64,000 nucleotides of DNA from Acheta domesticus (GCA_031308135.1 JAHLJT010009436.1:164847681-164911680); one strand, 5' to 3'. Positions 13,001 through 24,699 are shown, counted from the first letter of the stretch. Translations and numbers: made by a program. Notes: generated from the sequence alone by a model not told the origin.

Positions 13001-13249
13001 GTCGAACAAGAGCCATGAGAAATGCGAAAGAGAGATGTGAATGCTGCGGAGAGAGTGGGCGCGACGCGAGGCGAGAGGCAGGCGAGAACGATGCCATTCC
13101 CCGCGGCCGCTGCGATCGGCTCTCTTCCACTTCGCTCCTGCACCCCCAAACACACATACACACTTCAGGCTTCTGTTCGGTAGCGTGCGGTGCGTGGACG
13201 CGTGAGATACGAGTCACGTGTCGCAGATGTGCATTGTGGGCCGACAGCG

Positions 13250-13580
13250 ACCTGCGACCGCGTCAAGCACTCGCCCGGACGCCCCAGCAGCCCCCGCCTC
13301 CCAGCCGTCCCCGCCGCCCCCGCCGCACCTGCCATGCCCGCCGCTCCCACCGTTCCGCCCCCCGCCGCCCCCGCCCCCCCGCCAACCCTGCAGCCCCCAC
13401 TCACCCCCGCCGCCCCCAGCCACTCTCGCCGCCCCCCACCACCCCCGCCGCCCCCCACCACCCCCGCCGCCCACCACCACCTCCGCCGCCCCTACCGCTC
13501 CCACCACCTCCCCCACCGCTCCCACCACCTCCCCCACCGCTCCCACCACCTCACCACCCTGCCCGTCTCCGTCTCCCCCG
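13250..13580 (+). repeat. CCG/CCACC-rich minisatellite
   Basis: The left part is CCCGCCGCCCC-like. The right part (about 13478-13555) has a 21-bp unit containing CTCCCACCACCTCCCCCACC, at least two near-perfect copies and a partial third. A CpG-rich flank begins at about 13020. Pro/Arg-rich and Gly-rich frames in all phases are compositional. Confidence 0.86.
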
Positions 13581-13639
13581 AACTCAAGGTGCGCGTGTGA
13601 TGGACGCTCGTGAACGGCGACGGGCAGGCAGCTGCCGTC

Positions 13640-14430
13640 TGGGGTCGCCGCTGCGGGGCGGTGATAAATATGCCTGGGCTGTGGCGAGGGGATCCGGGAG
13701 TGTTGTAAACCGGTATTGCGCGGTCTTTGACAGCGCGATAAGTTTGGATTTGAAAATGAAACACCTTTTCTTATGATCGAAAGCAGCTTGTTCTTGTTGA
13801 TACCATGATGCATTATAGATTTCGTCCACATAGAATGTGTTCTTGGTGTCTTTGGTTTCTAACTGGTTTGGGCCATAAAAGTTCAAGCTCTCTGGACATT
13901 CTTGAACAGCTCCAACTGTGTGTGTATTGGTCGGAACAAAAAAATTGAAGAGCATTAAATTTTCAACAGTCTCAAATTAAAATGAGCATTAAATTTCCCA
14001 CAGGTGTTCAAAATGCACTTGTTGCTTAAATGCGTGTATCAAAAACTGTTAAGTAAACCGAAACAGCAAATAAGTAAATATCACTGGTCTTCTGTATAAT
14101 CAAATCAAATAAATTATTTATTGATATTTATAAAATTTAAAATACTAGGAAAACAAGTAAACGGACCACATTCAAATGTTAATTCATCTGTTAATTTTTA
14201 AACCTTTACATTTAGAAATGTATGTTCTCTTAAAATTATCATAAACTCAATAGTTGCTTTCTTTGAACGTATAAAACTGTTATTAGTAGGGTTATGGTTC
14301 ACGTTTGCAAATTTTCTTTGCTCGCGTGATTCACCCGTGAGTTGGCGCCTGCTCCGTAAATCTAAGCCGCGTTTATGGTCCACGTCAGGCATTTGTACGC
14401 TTTTTCTTATAATTACGAGATCATCTTCTG
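13640..14430. other. Intron, no feature recognised
   Basis: AT-rich from 13700. Contains a short direct repeat, GAGCATTAAATTT, at about 13951 and 13983. Confidence 0.45.
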
Positions 14431-14519
14431 GTCGAGGCCTGCCGCATGCAGCGAACGCGCGATACTCACATTTTACGACGACCACAAAACAGTATGCTAA
14501 TCCTTCATCGACACCCCCA

Positions 14520-15110
14520 GACGTTACGGGCCTCGCATGAGCTTCGACGAGGATCCGGCGCCCGTAACGGGAAGAGCCCGCGCACGCAGGGCATCGGGCG
14601 AAATGGGAAGCTCAGGCAGGGCGGGCGCGAGGCGACGGAGGGTTATGCAAACGACGCGAGGGTCAAGAGAGGTGACGACTGAACAGCCGCGTGGACGCCC
14701 GGACTCACCCAAGGTAGCTTGAAAGTGCGCAGCGAGGAATGACGTGGCAGAGCTAATGGTTTTAACGCTGAGGGAAGCGCCCCAAGGAGGAGCGCGGAGA
14801 GGAGAAACGTTACACTGAAAGAGGCAGGACGCGGCGGAGACATATAACTGAATGCCGGGGTGCCCCAAGGTCGTCTTCTCGGGCTCGTATCGCCCCGAGC
14901 GCTTCCGATGCCGGCGAACGCGGAGGGAGGAGGGCGGAGAAGGAGGCGAAAGATGCGGCGGGCGAATGGCGGAGGAGGATGAGGGAATGGAGGAGCGCGG
15001 GGGTTGGGGAGGAAGCGAGGGGGCGGGGCGCTGCAACGAGTTAACGAGAGATTTTTACGAGCGGGGCGTGAGTCCCGGCCGGCTGCGGCGCGGTAGCTAA
15101 ACAGCGCTAA
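14520..15110 (+). repeat. G/A-rich, CpG-rich island ending at a strand-bias switch
   Basis: Purine-biased GC-rich sequence (GGAGGGAGGAGGGCGG, GGAGGAGGATGAGGG). Around 15110-15140 the bias flips to pyrimidine (TTTCTTTTTTTTTTTC) and stays T/C-rich to about 15850. No start-codon context or domain. Confidence 0.6.
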
Positions 15111-15129
15111 GATGGCGCCCGATATGAAA

Positions 15130-15850
15130 TACGCCGCTTCGGGTTTTCTTTTTTTTTTTCTTTTTTTTCCGTCGTTGCGGCGCCTGCCGGCTGCCACCCC
15201 CGCCCCCTCCTACTCCGTCCCCGGTCTTGCCTTCACCAACGACGCTGCTGCCATTTCCGTGAGCCTTCTTTCCACCGTCTCCTCAGCCTTTGTTATAAGC
15301 ATCCTTTTCCTATCCATATGTATTTAGGGTAGTCCTTGGCTCCAAGAGTCTTCTCCACTCCCGACATCGTTATACGTTATCACTGTCATTCTCAGCGTTC
15401 TGGTACTTCCATTTGGTATCTTCAAGCTTGCTTTTATTTTCCTCCGGCTTTCTGAACTCACTTCATTCAATTTATCGCTTATTTCATATCACATTTAGGT
15501 TACTTTTCTTTGTATTGATTTTCTTTTGGCAATGGCATTACCCCATCACTTCCGTCACTCTGTCTCCTCCATCAATTTGATCATATCAATCGATCTAGTA
15601 ATTGTTACCTCTGCCGCGATTACTTCCATGAATGCTTTATTTTGAAATAGTCGTTTTCATTACTTGCACTAATCACCCAATCCTGTTTTTAAAAAATTGT
15701 TCGGAGTATGCCTCCATCTTGGTTTCCACCCATGTCGTTGACCCATTTCCACCGCAGTCACTCCCTCCTTCGCCCCCCCCCACTGTGTCGGCCCTTCCCT
15801 GTGTCCTAGTCTTCTCCACCCTCACATTCGCCTCCTCCGAGGACTGTTAG
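15130..15850 (+). other. Pyrimidine-biased intron, no gene
   Basis: T/C-rich, with a C-run near 15774. The Ser/Pro/Leu frames have no domains. Confidence 0.5.
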
Positions 15851-16800
15851 CGAGGACTGTGGGGACGACGACGATGCCGGCGGAGGCAAGGGGTGGCTTT
15901 CTCCTTTGTAATAAGAGGAAATATTAATATTGATGACGGAATAACGAGCCACAAACGGAGCATAACAAGAGGCTGATGAAGATTGATGAATACTTCCCCA
16001 CACACGTCGACTACGGCTGGCTTCCTCTCCTCGCAAACAACTAATTCATTGAAAATATCTTACACGTGCTCCGGAATATTACAATGCGTATTTTGTGCGT
16101 CCTCGCACTGTCGCCGAGAGACGAGCGATAACTTTGAAAAATGGATGTGCATCTGGATGTTCGTGGGGTGTAATTAGCTTCTGGCGTTTCGTCTAAATTC
16201 ACTATGAAATACGCGAACGTAAACACGAGAATATAGTACAAGGAATTTAATGTATGTAATAACTTAAGGGAGAGAAAACTTTCCATAATCATTTCGAGGT
16301 GACGAGCACATTTAGCACGAGTAATCTAGGAAGACTAACAAAGTGCGAGTGAAATTACTTTATTCTCACAGTTACAAACGTAAGGAACTTAACTTTTCCT
16401 TAGTTTAAAACTACGAAACAACGAGTAGTAACCCTCATTTTCGACACTAGTATGATGTTTCGCCATAGGCCAGTGCCGCTATCTCTAAACTTTGCGGCGC
16501 GTGACTTGCGTAAATACTGAAATAATGGGGCGAAGAATATGTTTTATGGTCAATATCGCCCGCGTCCCTCGTAACCGCAAGGAAGGAGGCGCAGTTAATA
16601 TAGGGATGGCTTACTCAGCATATTCATCGCGGAATGGTTATCGCGCGGCGCGCGGAGAGTGACTCGCCGCGGGGCGGGGAGTGGAGGGCTCGGCGCGGTG
16701 CGGGGTTTATAGGACGCTCTTCCGCAGGCCGATGACCGCTTGTCGCAGGCACGTGCTTGGCCCAGGGGCACTTCTCGCCGAGGACGCTTCTACGGCCGCT
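15851..16800. other. Intron, no feature recognised
   Basis: Mixed composition; GC rises from 16550 to 16800 with a CpG-rich patch (GCGCGGCGCGCGGAG). No family or gene identified. Confidence 0.45.
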
Positions 16801-16806
16801 GCGAGG

Positions 16807-16808
<2 letters not shown>

Positions 16809-16842
<34 letters not shown>
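16809..16842. repeat. (GT)n microsatellite
   Basis: Sixteen or so GT units followed by TTGCGTGTGGATGCGTGTG. A purine-rich stretch (16855-17350) follows. Confidence 0.95.
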
Positions 16843-16844
<2 letters not shown>

Positions 16845-16854
16845 GTGTGGATGC

Positions 16855-17740
16855 GTGTGTAGGAATGTGAAAGGAAGAGAAGGGAACGAAGATCGAGATG
16901 TGAATAAGGATGTGAAAAGAAATGTAGGAAGAGTAAAGAAAAACGATATCCTGTTTGTGTTTTTGTAAATAATAAATTAGGAAAATACGAGCGATTATGA
17001 AGAAGAAAAGACAAAACGTTCCAAGGAGAGACTGAGGCAGAGACGGGACAGAAAAAAGAGAGAATCGAGAGAGACAGTTTAACCACAATAAAGAATTGTG
17101 TTGTGAGTAAAAGAAACTGATAAAGATAGTGTACAGGAAGAGACGAAGTAAATTGCGAAAACCTAGAGGTTGCAAACTGAAGTTCAGCTGTACTCAATGG
17201 AAGCGAAAAAATGAAGATAATTTTCAAAATAAAAACTCATGGAACTAATAGTGCAAACAGTTTCATAAGGGAATGAGAGAAATCCAACGGCAATTGTCAC
17301 AACAGTCTCTTGATAATGGTCCAAAGGAGAAATGGTAGAGGAGTGAACAATATGATTGAGCTGAGGAGTAAGAAGTCGACGATCAATTACTAGTGTTTGG
17401 TTTTCTCCTTAAGTTATTACATACATTAAATCCCGTGTTCTATATTTTCTGTTTTTCAAACGAAAGGTGGAGGTAAAGAAGGTAAAACACTTTTTATCAG
17501 CAAGTAAAGAACTCAATTAGCAAATAAAATGGGTGTCATTATAAACATTCTAAAAGAGGGAAGAGGAATACTAATGATAAATTAAAAACTATGAACTAAA
17601 AATAAAGTTTCTAGCATTCTGAATGGTGATTCTTTGCGTATTTCTCTAGGTAGATCTATCGTATAGTGTTCTGTACTGTACACATTACATTACTGTTGAA
17701 AATCTTTCGGCATATAAATTCTCCGCTTCAGTGGTCGTCA
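16855..17740. other. Purine-biased then AT-rich intron; no gene
   Basis: A/G-rich on + to about 17350, then ordinary AT-rich sequence. Nothing further recognised. Confidence 0.5.
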
Positions 17741-17799
17741 AGCTAACTATAAACTGCTGACGTACATATTTGCGCACATCTTTGTTGTCCACTGGCCGT

Positions 17800-18250
17800 C
17801 ACTCTGGCAAGGGCGGCGGGGGAACCGGAAGCGGGAGCGGAGAGAACTCGACGAAGCCGCGGAGGAGGCGTCGGTGGGCACGGCGCGGAGGGGGGGAGGG
17901 GAGGCAGGGGCTGCGGGTGATGGCGCGACGCGGGGCGGCGTCGGGCGTCGTAAAAGGCGATGCGCAGCGAGAAGCTTCTTCGCAAAACGCGCCCAGTCAT
18001 AAGATGCGTCGACCGCATAACCCGGGGCGGCCCGTTGGCGGGCGCGGGGGCAGGCGCGGGGACGGGGGCGGGCGCGGGGGCGGGTGCGGGGACGGGCGCG
18101 GTGGCGGGGGGCGGGCGCAGGGGCAGGCGCGGTGGCGGGCGTGGGGGGCGGGCGCGGGGGGCCGGCGCGGGGACGGCCGGGTGGCGCTGGCGGGCGCAGG
18201 GGCAGGCGTGGGGACGGGTGCGGGTGGCGGGCGCGGGGTGCCGCAAGGGC
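17800..18250 (+). repeat. G-rich minisatellite (GGGGGCGGGCGCG)
   Basis: The core (18020-18240) is built from 12- to 24-bp units such as GGCGCGGGGGCAGGCGCGGG. Many runs of three to five G give strong quadruplex potential on +. Long Gly/Arg/Ala frames on + and Pro/Ala/Arg frames on - are artefacts. Confidence 0.86.
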
Positions 18251-18299
18251 CAGATACGCGGTCGCGACCAGCGCGCGGACCTCATGCGGATTAGAAGCC

Positions 18300-19020
18300 C
18301 CGCCAAAGTGGAGGGGTCGAAGGCGCCTCGGATTTTGAAGCACATGCGCGCTCAAGTACACATGACCGAGAACGAATGGAAACAGGAAATTTTGGTGAAG
18401 TTGATTTTTGAATCTTACGTTTTATTCTGCAAATTGGAAAGTTTGCTGTGGTTTTTCGACATATGAATTGTTAAACAGGGTTATGGTAATTTTATTTCGT
18501 TTGACCTAATGCTGATTAATTGGGATTATTAAAGAAAGATAAATTGGACGTCGTAATTTCAGAAAAAAACACGATCTTTCAAAAACCAGAAGCTTAAACA
18601 CCAAGTAGAAATATGGTTTAAGAGCCTTGAATTTTCTCAAGTAACCCGATCTAAGATGTGCATTTTTGAGAGCTTCGGAGTATATCGAATCGATGAAAAT
18701 ATTTCCAATTTTCCAATTTCATTCCTTTCCAACGCAGTCTCCAATATATAATTTATCGAAAAACTTAGATTAAAAACCGCTAAGAATATTTCTTCTTCTA
18801 AGAGTTGCGTCAAATTAAAATGTACTATTACTCTTTTTAATAGAGTAGGTATTTGCATTTCGAAATAGACATCTCGTTATATTACACAACTATAGATTTT
18901 AGCTATGAGAGTCTTATTATTTTAATTGTTAAATATTCCATTTGTATGTACTTTGTCCGTTGAATTACTACCTATGTCTTAATGCTGCTGCCAACTACTT
19001 ACATTAGTATTACACTCATC
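18300..19020. other. AT-rich intron; no feature recognised
   Basis: Nothing beyond short chance frames. Confidence 0.5.
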
Positions 19021-19189
19021 AAATTCCATGGATCTACTACCTCCACCAGCTGTTTGTCTCTAAACCACAGTCATCTCCCGTCCTGTCGCCGTCGCCGTCT
19101 CTAATCCAAAGATTCAGCTCCCAATGATGGTTCTGCTGCCGATGCCACATCCACCATCAAACTCTTCGTCTCCTCCGCCACCGCCCTAG

Positions 19190-19450
19190 GAACCGCCACC
19201 GCCCTTTTTGTCCCCGATTCCAACACCGCCATCCCCGCCGCCTCCATCGCCCGCGCTCCCTCCGGCGTCCCCTTCGCCACCCCCTCGTCCACTGCCTCCA
19301 TTGTTCCCTCCGCTACCACCCCTGCCGCCCGCCCCATCGTCCCCACAGCATCCGCCAACATCCCCATCGTCGCAACGGCCGCGTCCGCATCCACTGCCCT
19401 GCCATGGCCCCGCCGCCGCCGCCACCGCCACTTCCGCTCCCGGCGGCGCC
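19190..19450 (+). repeat. C-rich CCGCC/CCACC tract
   Basis: Diverged short units (CCGCCACCGCC, CCCCGCCGCCTCC), imperfect from about 19100 to 19600. The frame on + is Pro-rich and has no domain. Confidence 0.75.
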
Positions 19451-19699
19451 GCCTACTGCCTACCTGTTGATGGCGCCATCGGCGGACGTGTCTATGATGG
19501 AGCCATTAATCACGCGTCTCCCCCCTTCCTTCCTCGCGGGGGGATGCCCGTCCCCCCTCGCCCCCCGTCAGGAAACCCCTTCTCCCCTCGCACCTACTGT
19601 AGCATTGCAAGCAACCTCTCTTGGATTCATTCTTGGCGCAATACCTTGCCCAACTAATTACTTGTGTAGCCGTACGAGAACTTTCGCATGCTATACCCC

Positions 19700-21790
19700 A
19701 CCCTCTTTCTGATTTTTCCATTTCCGTATTAAGCCTATAATGTATATTTTTCTTCAAGACACTCTTATCCTCTGTCACTTGTTGTATATGTCACCTTGTA
19801 ATTGATAACAATATAAGACACCATTGTCAATATAAACTATTCTTATTTTACTTTAATATCGACCCGACTTACTTACTTTATCTTTATCTCTCTTACTTTA
19901 TCTTTTACTGAGCTTATATTGCCCCGTGTAATTCAAGTGCATAGAATATAAAGTAATTAGTAATTTCACGTACAGTTGCAGATTCTAGGTGATTCTAGGA
20001 GGCTCTGAACAGGTGGGGTAGAATCGAAAAGCGTCGAACCAGCAAAAATGTAATAGAAGGATCAGGAAGATCTCATCCTGTAGATTACGGTGTGGGGAAT
20101 GTTCTTTTGACGCCATTAGCCTCAAAAGTTTGTTTTTGAAGGCCCTAGAACGCTTTGTTTAGGAGTTATTTAACGATATAAAATCAAAAATCCTGACGCT
20201 GGATTGTATTTTACCTGAATTTTTAGATGGGTTTTTTGAACAAATCCTTTATATTTTTAAAGTCAGAGTGCAATTCGTCACGTTTCCGTGAAATTGTCTT
20301 TCTTTAGAGATCTCATTTATAAAGATTTGTTGCGTGTGAGAGCCGCAAAGGGAAAGTATACTACTGAAATAATATAGGAGACGATTTTTCTTGTATCAGT
20401 TTCTACTGGGCGTTTCGACGTTGACATTGCACGTATTACAAATCAACACGTATCTCTAGGTTTTGTATCACAGAGTATATTCTGTACCATTTATTCTGCT
20501 GTGAAGTACAGTGTTGAGGTGAAATAACAGGAAAACTGGTAAGATTAATATTGTTGGTCGCAATCAAGCAGAGAAAACGGTTCGGGCAATCTAACGAAAT
20601 ATTCTGTAAAAATTCCAGCAAAATATGTATGCATTCAGTTAACATTGAGAACTTGTGTTGTTTGGCACGCATAGTGTAAGCCGACCTTCTTATTCACATG
20701 CAACAATGCCGTTGAAACGACTTCATCCAAGAGATTTTTTGCTCAGGAATGCGCGTGGTTTCATAGATAGCCAACTTTTCCCACAAAAATCACCTGCACC
20801 CTGTGGTCGTGACTAGGCCCCTTTGGCACGCGGACACTTTCCAACTTGTTTTATACGACCTTTAAGCGCTATCTCTATCTTTGCGCGTGATGCGGTGCAC
20901 GTGATGTGCCGCGCATGTATAGTTCGTTCGCCTGCCACCCGCGTCTAAGAGCGTTCGGTATTGTGAGGCACGCATGCTCCGTGTCTGAGGAGAACCCCTA
21001 CCCTGCGTGGTTTTTATGCAATGTTTTTATTCCCCGCAATTGATTCGTACACCGTATGTCGACGCTTGAAGGACGTTTTCTCTGAAATGATTGAGAGAAC
21101 TGATTGTGCATTACCCTCCTTACACGGTGATAAGTTGATGACACGCTACTTAGTGTGCAACATTCAATTTTACGAGTTTCAGTTACGGGCAAGAATGTTG
21201 ATACTCCATAAATGTAGTATGTGCGAGTAAGTTCACCTATGTACACTTGAGCTATAGTACGGATTTGCATTTGTATATATTTGTAAATGTCATTTGAATG
21301 TGATAGGCAAGGGGACAAAGGACAATTTATTGTATTTACTTGCAATTGTATATAGTTTTCCTGTATTCTGCAACCGGGCAAAATCATCCCAATAATATTG
21401 TAAAATCAAGTTTTTATCTACCAACTGGTTGGTTGAAATTCTCATCCGTTGAGATCGTGAACTCGAAATAATGGTGTTTCCCTTTATATAATAAGAAACT
21501 TCCAAATTCGCTGTAAAGTGTATAAATTGCAAATATGCTGAATATATTATTCAAATATACAACGCGTGTATACATATGTGACGTTCGAAGTTATTATTTA
21601 ACGAGGAAGTTATTGGCACTAGTTTAAGCAAATGTAGTCTTTCCACGGCAAATAATGCTAATGGACGAATTTCATATCTCGTATTATAATTGCGGCATCT
21701 GGTATTATAATTAATTATTTAGTTTCATATTCTCTTTGCTGATGTCTTTCCTCGTCATCCATTATTCCCAGTTGTCTGCTGTATTTCATG
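19700..21790. other. AT-rich intron; no feature recognised
   Basis: Single-copy-looking sequence. Around 20800-21000 composition is more balanced, with several GCACGTG/GCGCGTG words but no structure I can name. Confidence 0.5.
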
Positions 21791-21793
21791 ACC

Positions 21794-21853
21794 CGTACTT
21801 ATTCAGCAGCAATACAACTGCTGCTCCGTGACAAACATATCGTGACAATTCAA
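21794..21853 (+). repeat. Dispersed repeat, copy 1
   Basis: The block from TACTTATTCAGCAGCAATAC through CGTGACAATTCAACA matches 22344-22404 along about 60 bp with roughly a dozen changes, mostly transitions. Later blocks (for example GTGACCGTGACATTTTAGG versus GTGCGACTTAGGCATGACAT) suggest a longer related unit of about 250 bp. Family unknown. Confidence 0.6.
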
Positions 21854-22343
21854 CAATAGTAGACAGCGCATTCGAGATACAATAAAAGCTTAGTTCCGAA
21901 GCGCAAAGTGACCGTGACATTTTAGGCCGCGCGGTCGACACGCACCACTCTGCCATGGCGGTGCTTCTCTGGGAAACATTTTCCACGTTCAACCTTCTCT
22001 TTATACCACAGAACAGGGGTTGTACCAGGAATATAGTTTTCACGTAAACATGATGGCCACATCAATGTTTTCGCTGATGTCGGTATTCGAATTTTTAAAT
22101 GTTTTCAAATATTTTACTAAACAATCATTAAATTACCAAAATTGATTTGAAATATGTGTTGATTTCGTTTCTCTCTCAGACTAATTCGAAAATTCGCACT
22201 CAATGTTGGTATACGAGTACGTTATACGTTTTCCAGAAGTGTTTCATTTATTTGAAAGGTTTTAACTCAATTTTATTATACACATTTCATATATGTAGTA
22301 AGATTAATTCGTATAATTTATTTTTGTTTGTGCAGCACTATTC

Positions 22344-22404
22344 ATACTTATTCAGTTGCAACACAATTGCTGCTTCGTGACAAATGTGTCGTGATATTTC
22401 AACA
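22344..22404 (+). repeat. Dispersed repeat, copy 2
   Basis: Direct-orientation partner of the copy 550 bp upstream (TACTTATTCAGTTGCAACAC ... GTGTCGTGATATTTCAACA). The downstream part, to about 22660, may belong to the same element. Confidence 0.6.
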
Positions 22405-22679
22405 AAAACCTTAAAGTGCGACTTAGGCATGACATCCGCGTGATCGCAGAACTACCGAGCCTTTCCGCATCTTGGCAGATGACAGTCTGTGACTCATTGT
22501 TTAAGGTGCTTTTCCACCCCCACAACCCAGATAATCGGATTGGTCGAATGGTAAAGGAAATCCGCAACAGTAGGGATGCGAACATAGACCCACTAAGACT
22601 ACTGATCTTCTCTATAATGTATGCAGCTGTTTCTGTAATGCATTCGGTATAAGTATGAACCAAATAAATTCGAGTAAGT

Positions 22680-24250
22680 CGGAAATCTTATGGAAACAAC
22701 AAGCTGAATGCAACGATCAGTTGTGCCGATGAAAGGAAAAAGAGAGAGAAAGTTATGATAAAATGCTCTGATAGTTCTTCAGCAGAATGTGTTGTCTGTC
22801 AACAAAATAAGTAATCCTATTAAATTAAATAAAAATAACTACACGATTTCTTGCGATTACATAGCTTAAACGATGAAGCTGTAGAAGAGTTACAACAGAA
22901 ACATTTTTGTAACTTTTCTACAGATAATAAGAAGTACTACCACAAATGCACTCTATAAAAAATCGAAAATCCCAAACATTTTGTTTCATATCGTTCAGAA
23001 TACTGAACAACGTAGTGCGGTTACTATACTAAAACGCCATCCGACGTAATAATGGTATATTTTGAGATAACGCGAGGTACGTGGGAGGATATGTGAGGTG
23101 ATTGTAGATCTTCACTTTCATAAAATGTTTTCGCTGTTGTTAGCTATAACCCAAATCTCCGAACCGCATGTTTGGCATCCCTGTTTTCGAGCTAGATCAG
23201 TAGCGTAGTCGACAGGCGGCAAGTGGCCATGAGCTCTCCAGACCGCAGCTGCAGTGAGCGATGCATTACGAACACGCTTGCGGTTTAACTCCCTTATATA
23301 ACGTTGCCATCACTAGTCGTTTTTCAAGAAAGGCGACAAAAGGTAAAAAAAATGCGGTATAATTACTCTATTAACACGCAAACGTTGCTGGAAAAATGTA
23401 ATCTTCCGGAACACATTAGATGATATTACTCGCAGAATAGCAAGTGTTGTAAGTTGTCCTTGCCATTCAATTAGGTCAAACAGCATTTAAGTGCAAACTT
23501 ATAAATTTAGATCTTTTGAGAGGTAAAATTGTTATTTCTTAAATATTTTATATAATTGTTAATATGATTAAAATATTTCGACTTTATTTTAATCAAACAT
23601 AAACACATTTTTAAGATCTACCTGACTGTAATGAAATATATCCGAGAATCATGCGATCTCACATTTCTGTGTTTTTCTCTGAACAAGATTTTTGTAGTAT
23701 TTATAATTTCATTATAAATTTGTTGTATTAATAATTTCATTATAAATATACTTTTCTCACTAGGTTGCATTGTCGTCTCATATAATAAGGATTTTTTAAT
23801 GTATTGGATTTTCTGTACATGAAATTTTGTTTGCCGAATTATTTAGCGTTGTCTTTATTTCTTAATTCTCTGTGGGTTTTTTTGTTGAGATTTTACGTTT
23901 TGATCAGCAAAGAACTTTACACTTATGTCATAATAAACTAAGGCATATTTATTTCATCTTGTATAATATATTTCGTGGAGTCAGTGAAACTCACCTCAGA
24001 GTATACGTTAACTTTCTCAAATGAATATTTTATTGTGCAACTCATGATGTTGTGGAAGTTCAAAGCAAAATTCACGAACTAGGCTACGGGACTTACCCTT
24101 TATCTCAATAAATGCGCCACTTATATTTGGAACGTCATTTCTCAAGATGGGAAGTTAATTATTGTAATGTTTATGTCATCAAACGTGACACAATTGTAAG
24201 CTGAGTTGTTTTTTAGTAAAGTAAAATGTTTTATTCTGATATTAAGTCAC
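22680..24250. other. AT-rich intron upstream of the dpr exon
   Basis: No repeat family or frame recognised. A moderately GC-rich patch at 23160-23300 is unassigned. Confidence 0.5.
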
Positions 24251-24254
24251 CACT

Positions 24255-24279
24255 ATGAAACTATACTGTCTTGTTGCAG
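24255..24279 (+). promoter_or_regulatory. 3' splice site of the dpr exon
   Basis: A pyrimidine-biased stretch ends in TTGTTGCAG directly before the first exon base. The AG gives intron phase 1 and lets the reading frame open exactly at the conserved Pro-Thr-Thr of the Ig domain. No other AG nearby gives a better start. Confidence 0.85.
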
Positions 24280-24407
24280 AGCCAACCACGAACATCATCG
24301 GCGGTCCGGACCTGTACATCGACCGAGGCAGCACCATCAACCTGACGTGCGTGGTGTTGTACAGCCCAGAGCCACCGGCCTACATCTTTTGGAACCACAA
24401 CGACGCG
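24280..24407 (+). CDS. Internal exon of a Dpr-family Ig-domain receptor (start of second Ig domain)
   Basis: Seen: a 128-bp exon with a TTGTTGCAG acceptor before it and a GCG|GTGAGT donor after it. It encodes 42 full codons after a split codon whose last two bases are AG (upstream intron phase 1, downstream phase 0). The peptide contains GGPDLYIDRGSTINLTC then SPEPPAYIFWNHND: the B-strand cysteine and the C-strand tryptophan of an Ig fold. Known: this pattern is diagnostic for the second Ig domain of arthropod Dpr (defective proboscis extension response) proteins, neuronal cell-surface receptors that bind DIP partners in synaptic wiring. The rest of the domain (second cysteine, F-strand) must lie in a later exon outside the window. 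Codon use is GC-rich in third positions, unlike the AT-rich flanks, which supports coding constraint. IFWNHN recalls the Drosophila dpr8/dpr9 group, but the exact paralog cannot be set from 42 residues. An apparent reading past the donor hits a stop near 24507 and is not real coding. Confidence 0.93.
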
Positions 24408-24416
24408 GTGAGTGCC
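24408..24416 (+). promoter_or_regulatory. 5' splice site of the dpr exon
   Basis: GTGAGTGCC follows codon GCG (Ala), a close match to the donor consensus. Conservation with Dpr proteins stops here. A tRNA-headed SINE begins only about 22 bp further on. Confidence 0.85.
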
Positions 24417-24430
24417 CTCCGATGGCCCGT

Positions 24431-24635
24431 CTTTTTTGTTATTCAAGGTCACATCAACTACTATGGCATTAGCGTACACTTTTGGATTAGAACGGTATGG
24501 TTACGATAGGGAGTGAAAGGACGAACACATACAACCATACCCGAGGCGGGACTCGAACCCGCGACCATTCGGTCCGAGATCGCTACGGCAGTACTGGCTT
24601 TAGCGATCTCAGCTACCGAGCAGACTCGTCTTTAT
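24431..24635 (-). mobile_element. tRNA-derived SINE, antisense, beside the dpr splice donor
   Basis: On the minus strand the element starts with a tRNA-like head. Box A resembles TCGGTAGCTGAGA (about 24607-24619). Box B GGGTTCGAGTCCC lies at about 24549-24561, within a perfect 5-bp T-stem GCGGG/CCCGC. A roughly 115-bp unrelated body ends in an A-rich tail (AACAAAAAAG on minus, 24431-24440). The head does not fold as a complete tRNA with a normal acceptor stem, so this is a retroposed tRNA-like copy and not a tRNA gene. Its tail lies 22 bp from the dpr 5' splice site. Boundaries are good to about 10 bp at the tail and 20 bp at the head. Confidence 0.72.
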
Positions 24636-24699
24636 CTTGTTGGTACTTCGAATGCTAGGATGGAAGTAGGTAAAAATAATTAATATATTGTTGAAAATA

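Larger units (their letters stand above)
1..24279 (+). other. Upstream intron of the dpr gene (partial, at least 24 kb)
   Basis: Inferred from the single phase-1 acceptor at 24279 and the absence of any recognisable upstream dpr exon: no first-Ig exon and no signal-peptide exon. It holds GC-rich strand-asymmetric islands, CpG-rich patches, SINE fragments and AT-rich unique sequence, listed separately. The nested open frames here lack conserved domains. Confidence 0.7.

Noticed and set aside
17743..18466. Pro/Ala/Arg-rich and Gly/Arg-rich frames on both strands
   Set aside because: GC-rich minisatellite with few AT-rich stop codons; no independent evidence for coding.
24408..24509. Dpr exon reading on past 24407 to a stop
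   Set aside because: Dpr similarity stops exactly at GTGAGT, and the continuation runs into a SINE.
24536..24635. Functional tRNA gene on the minus strand
   Set aside because: A and B boxes are good, but acceptor and anticodon arms do not fold properly and a non-tRNA body with an A-rich tail follows, so SINE.
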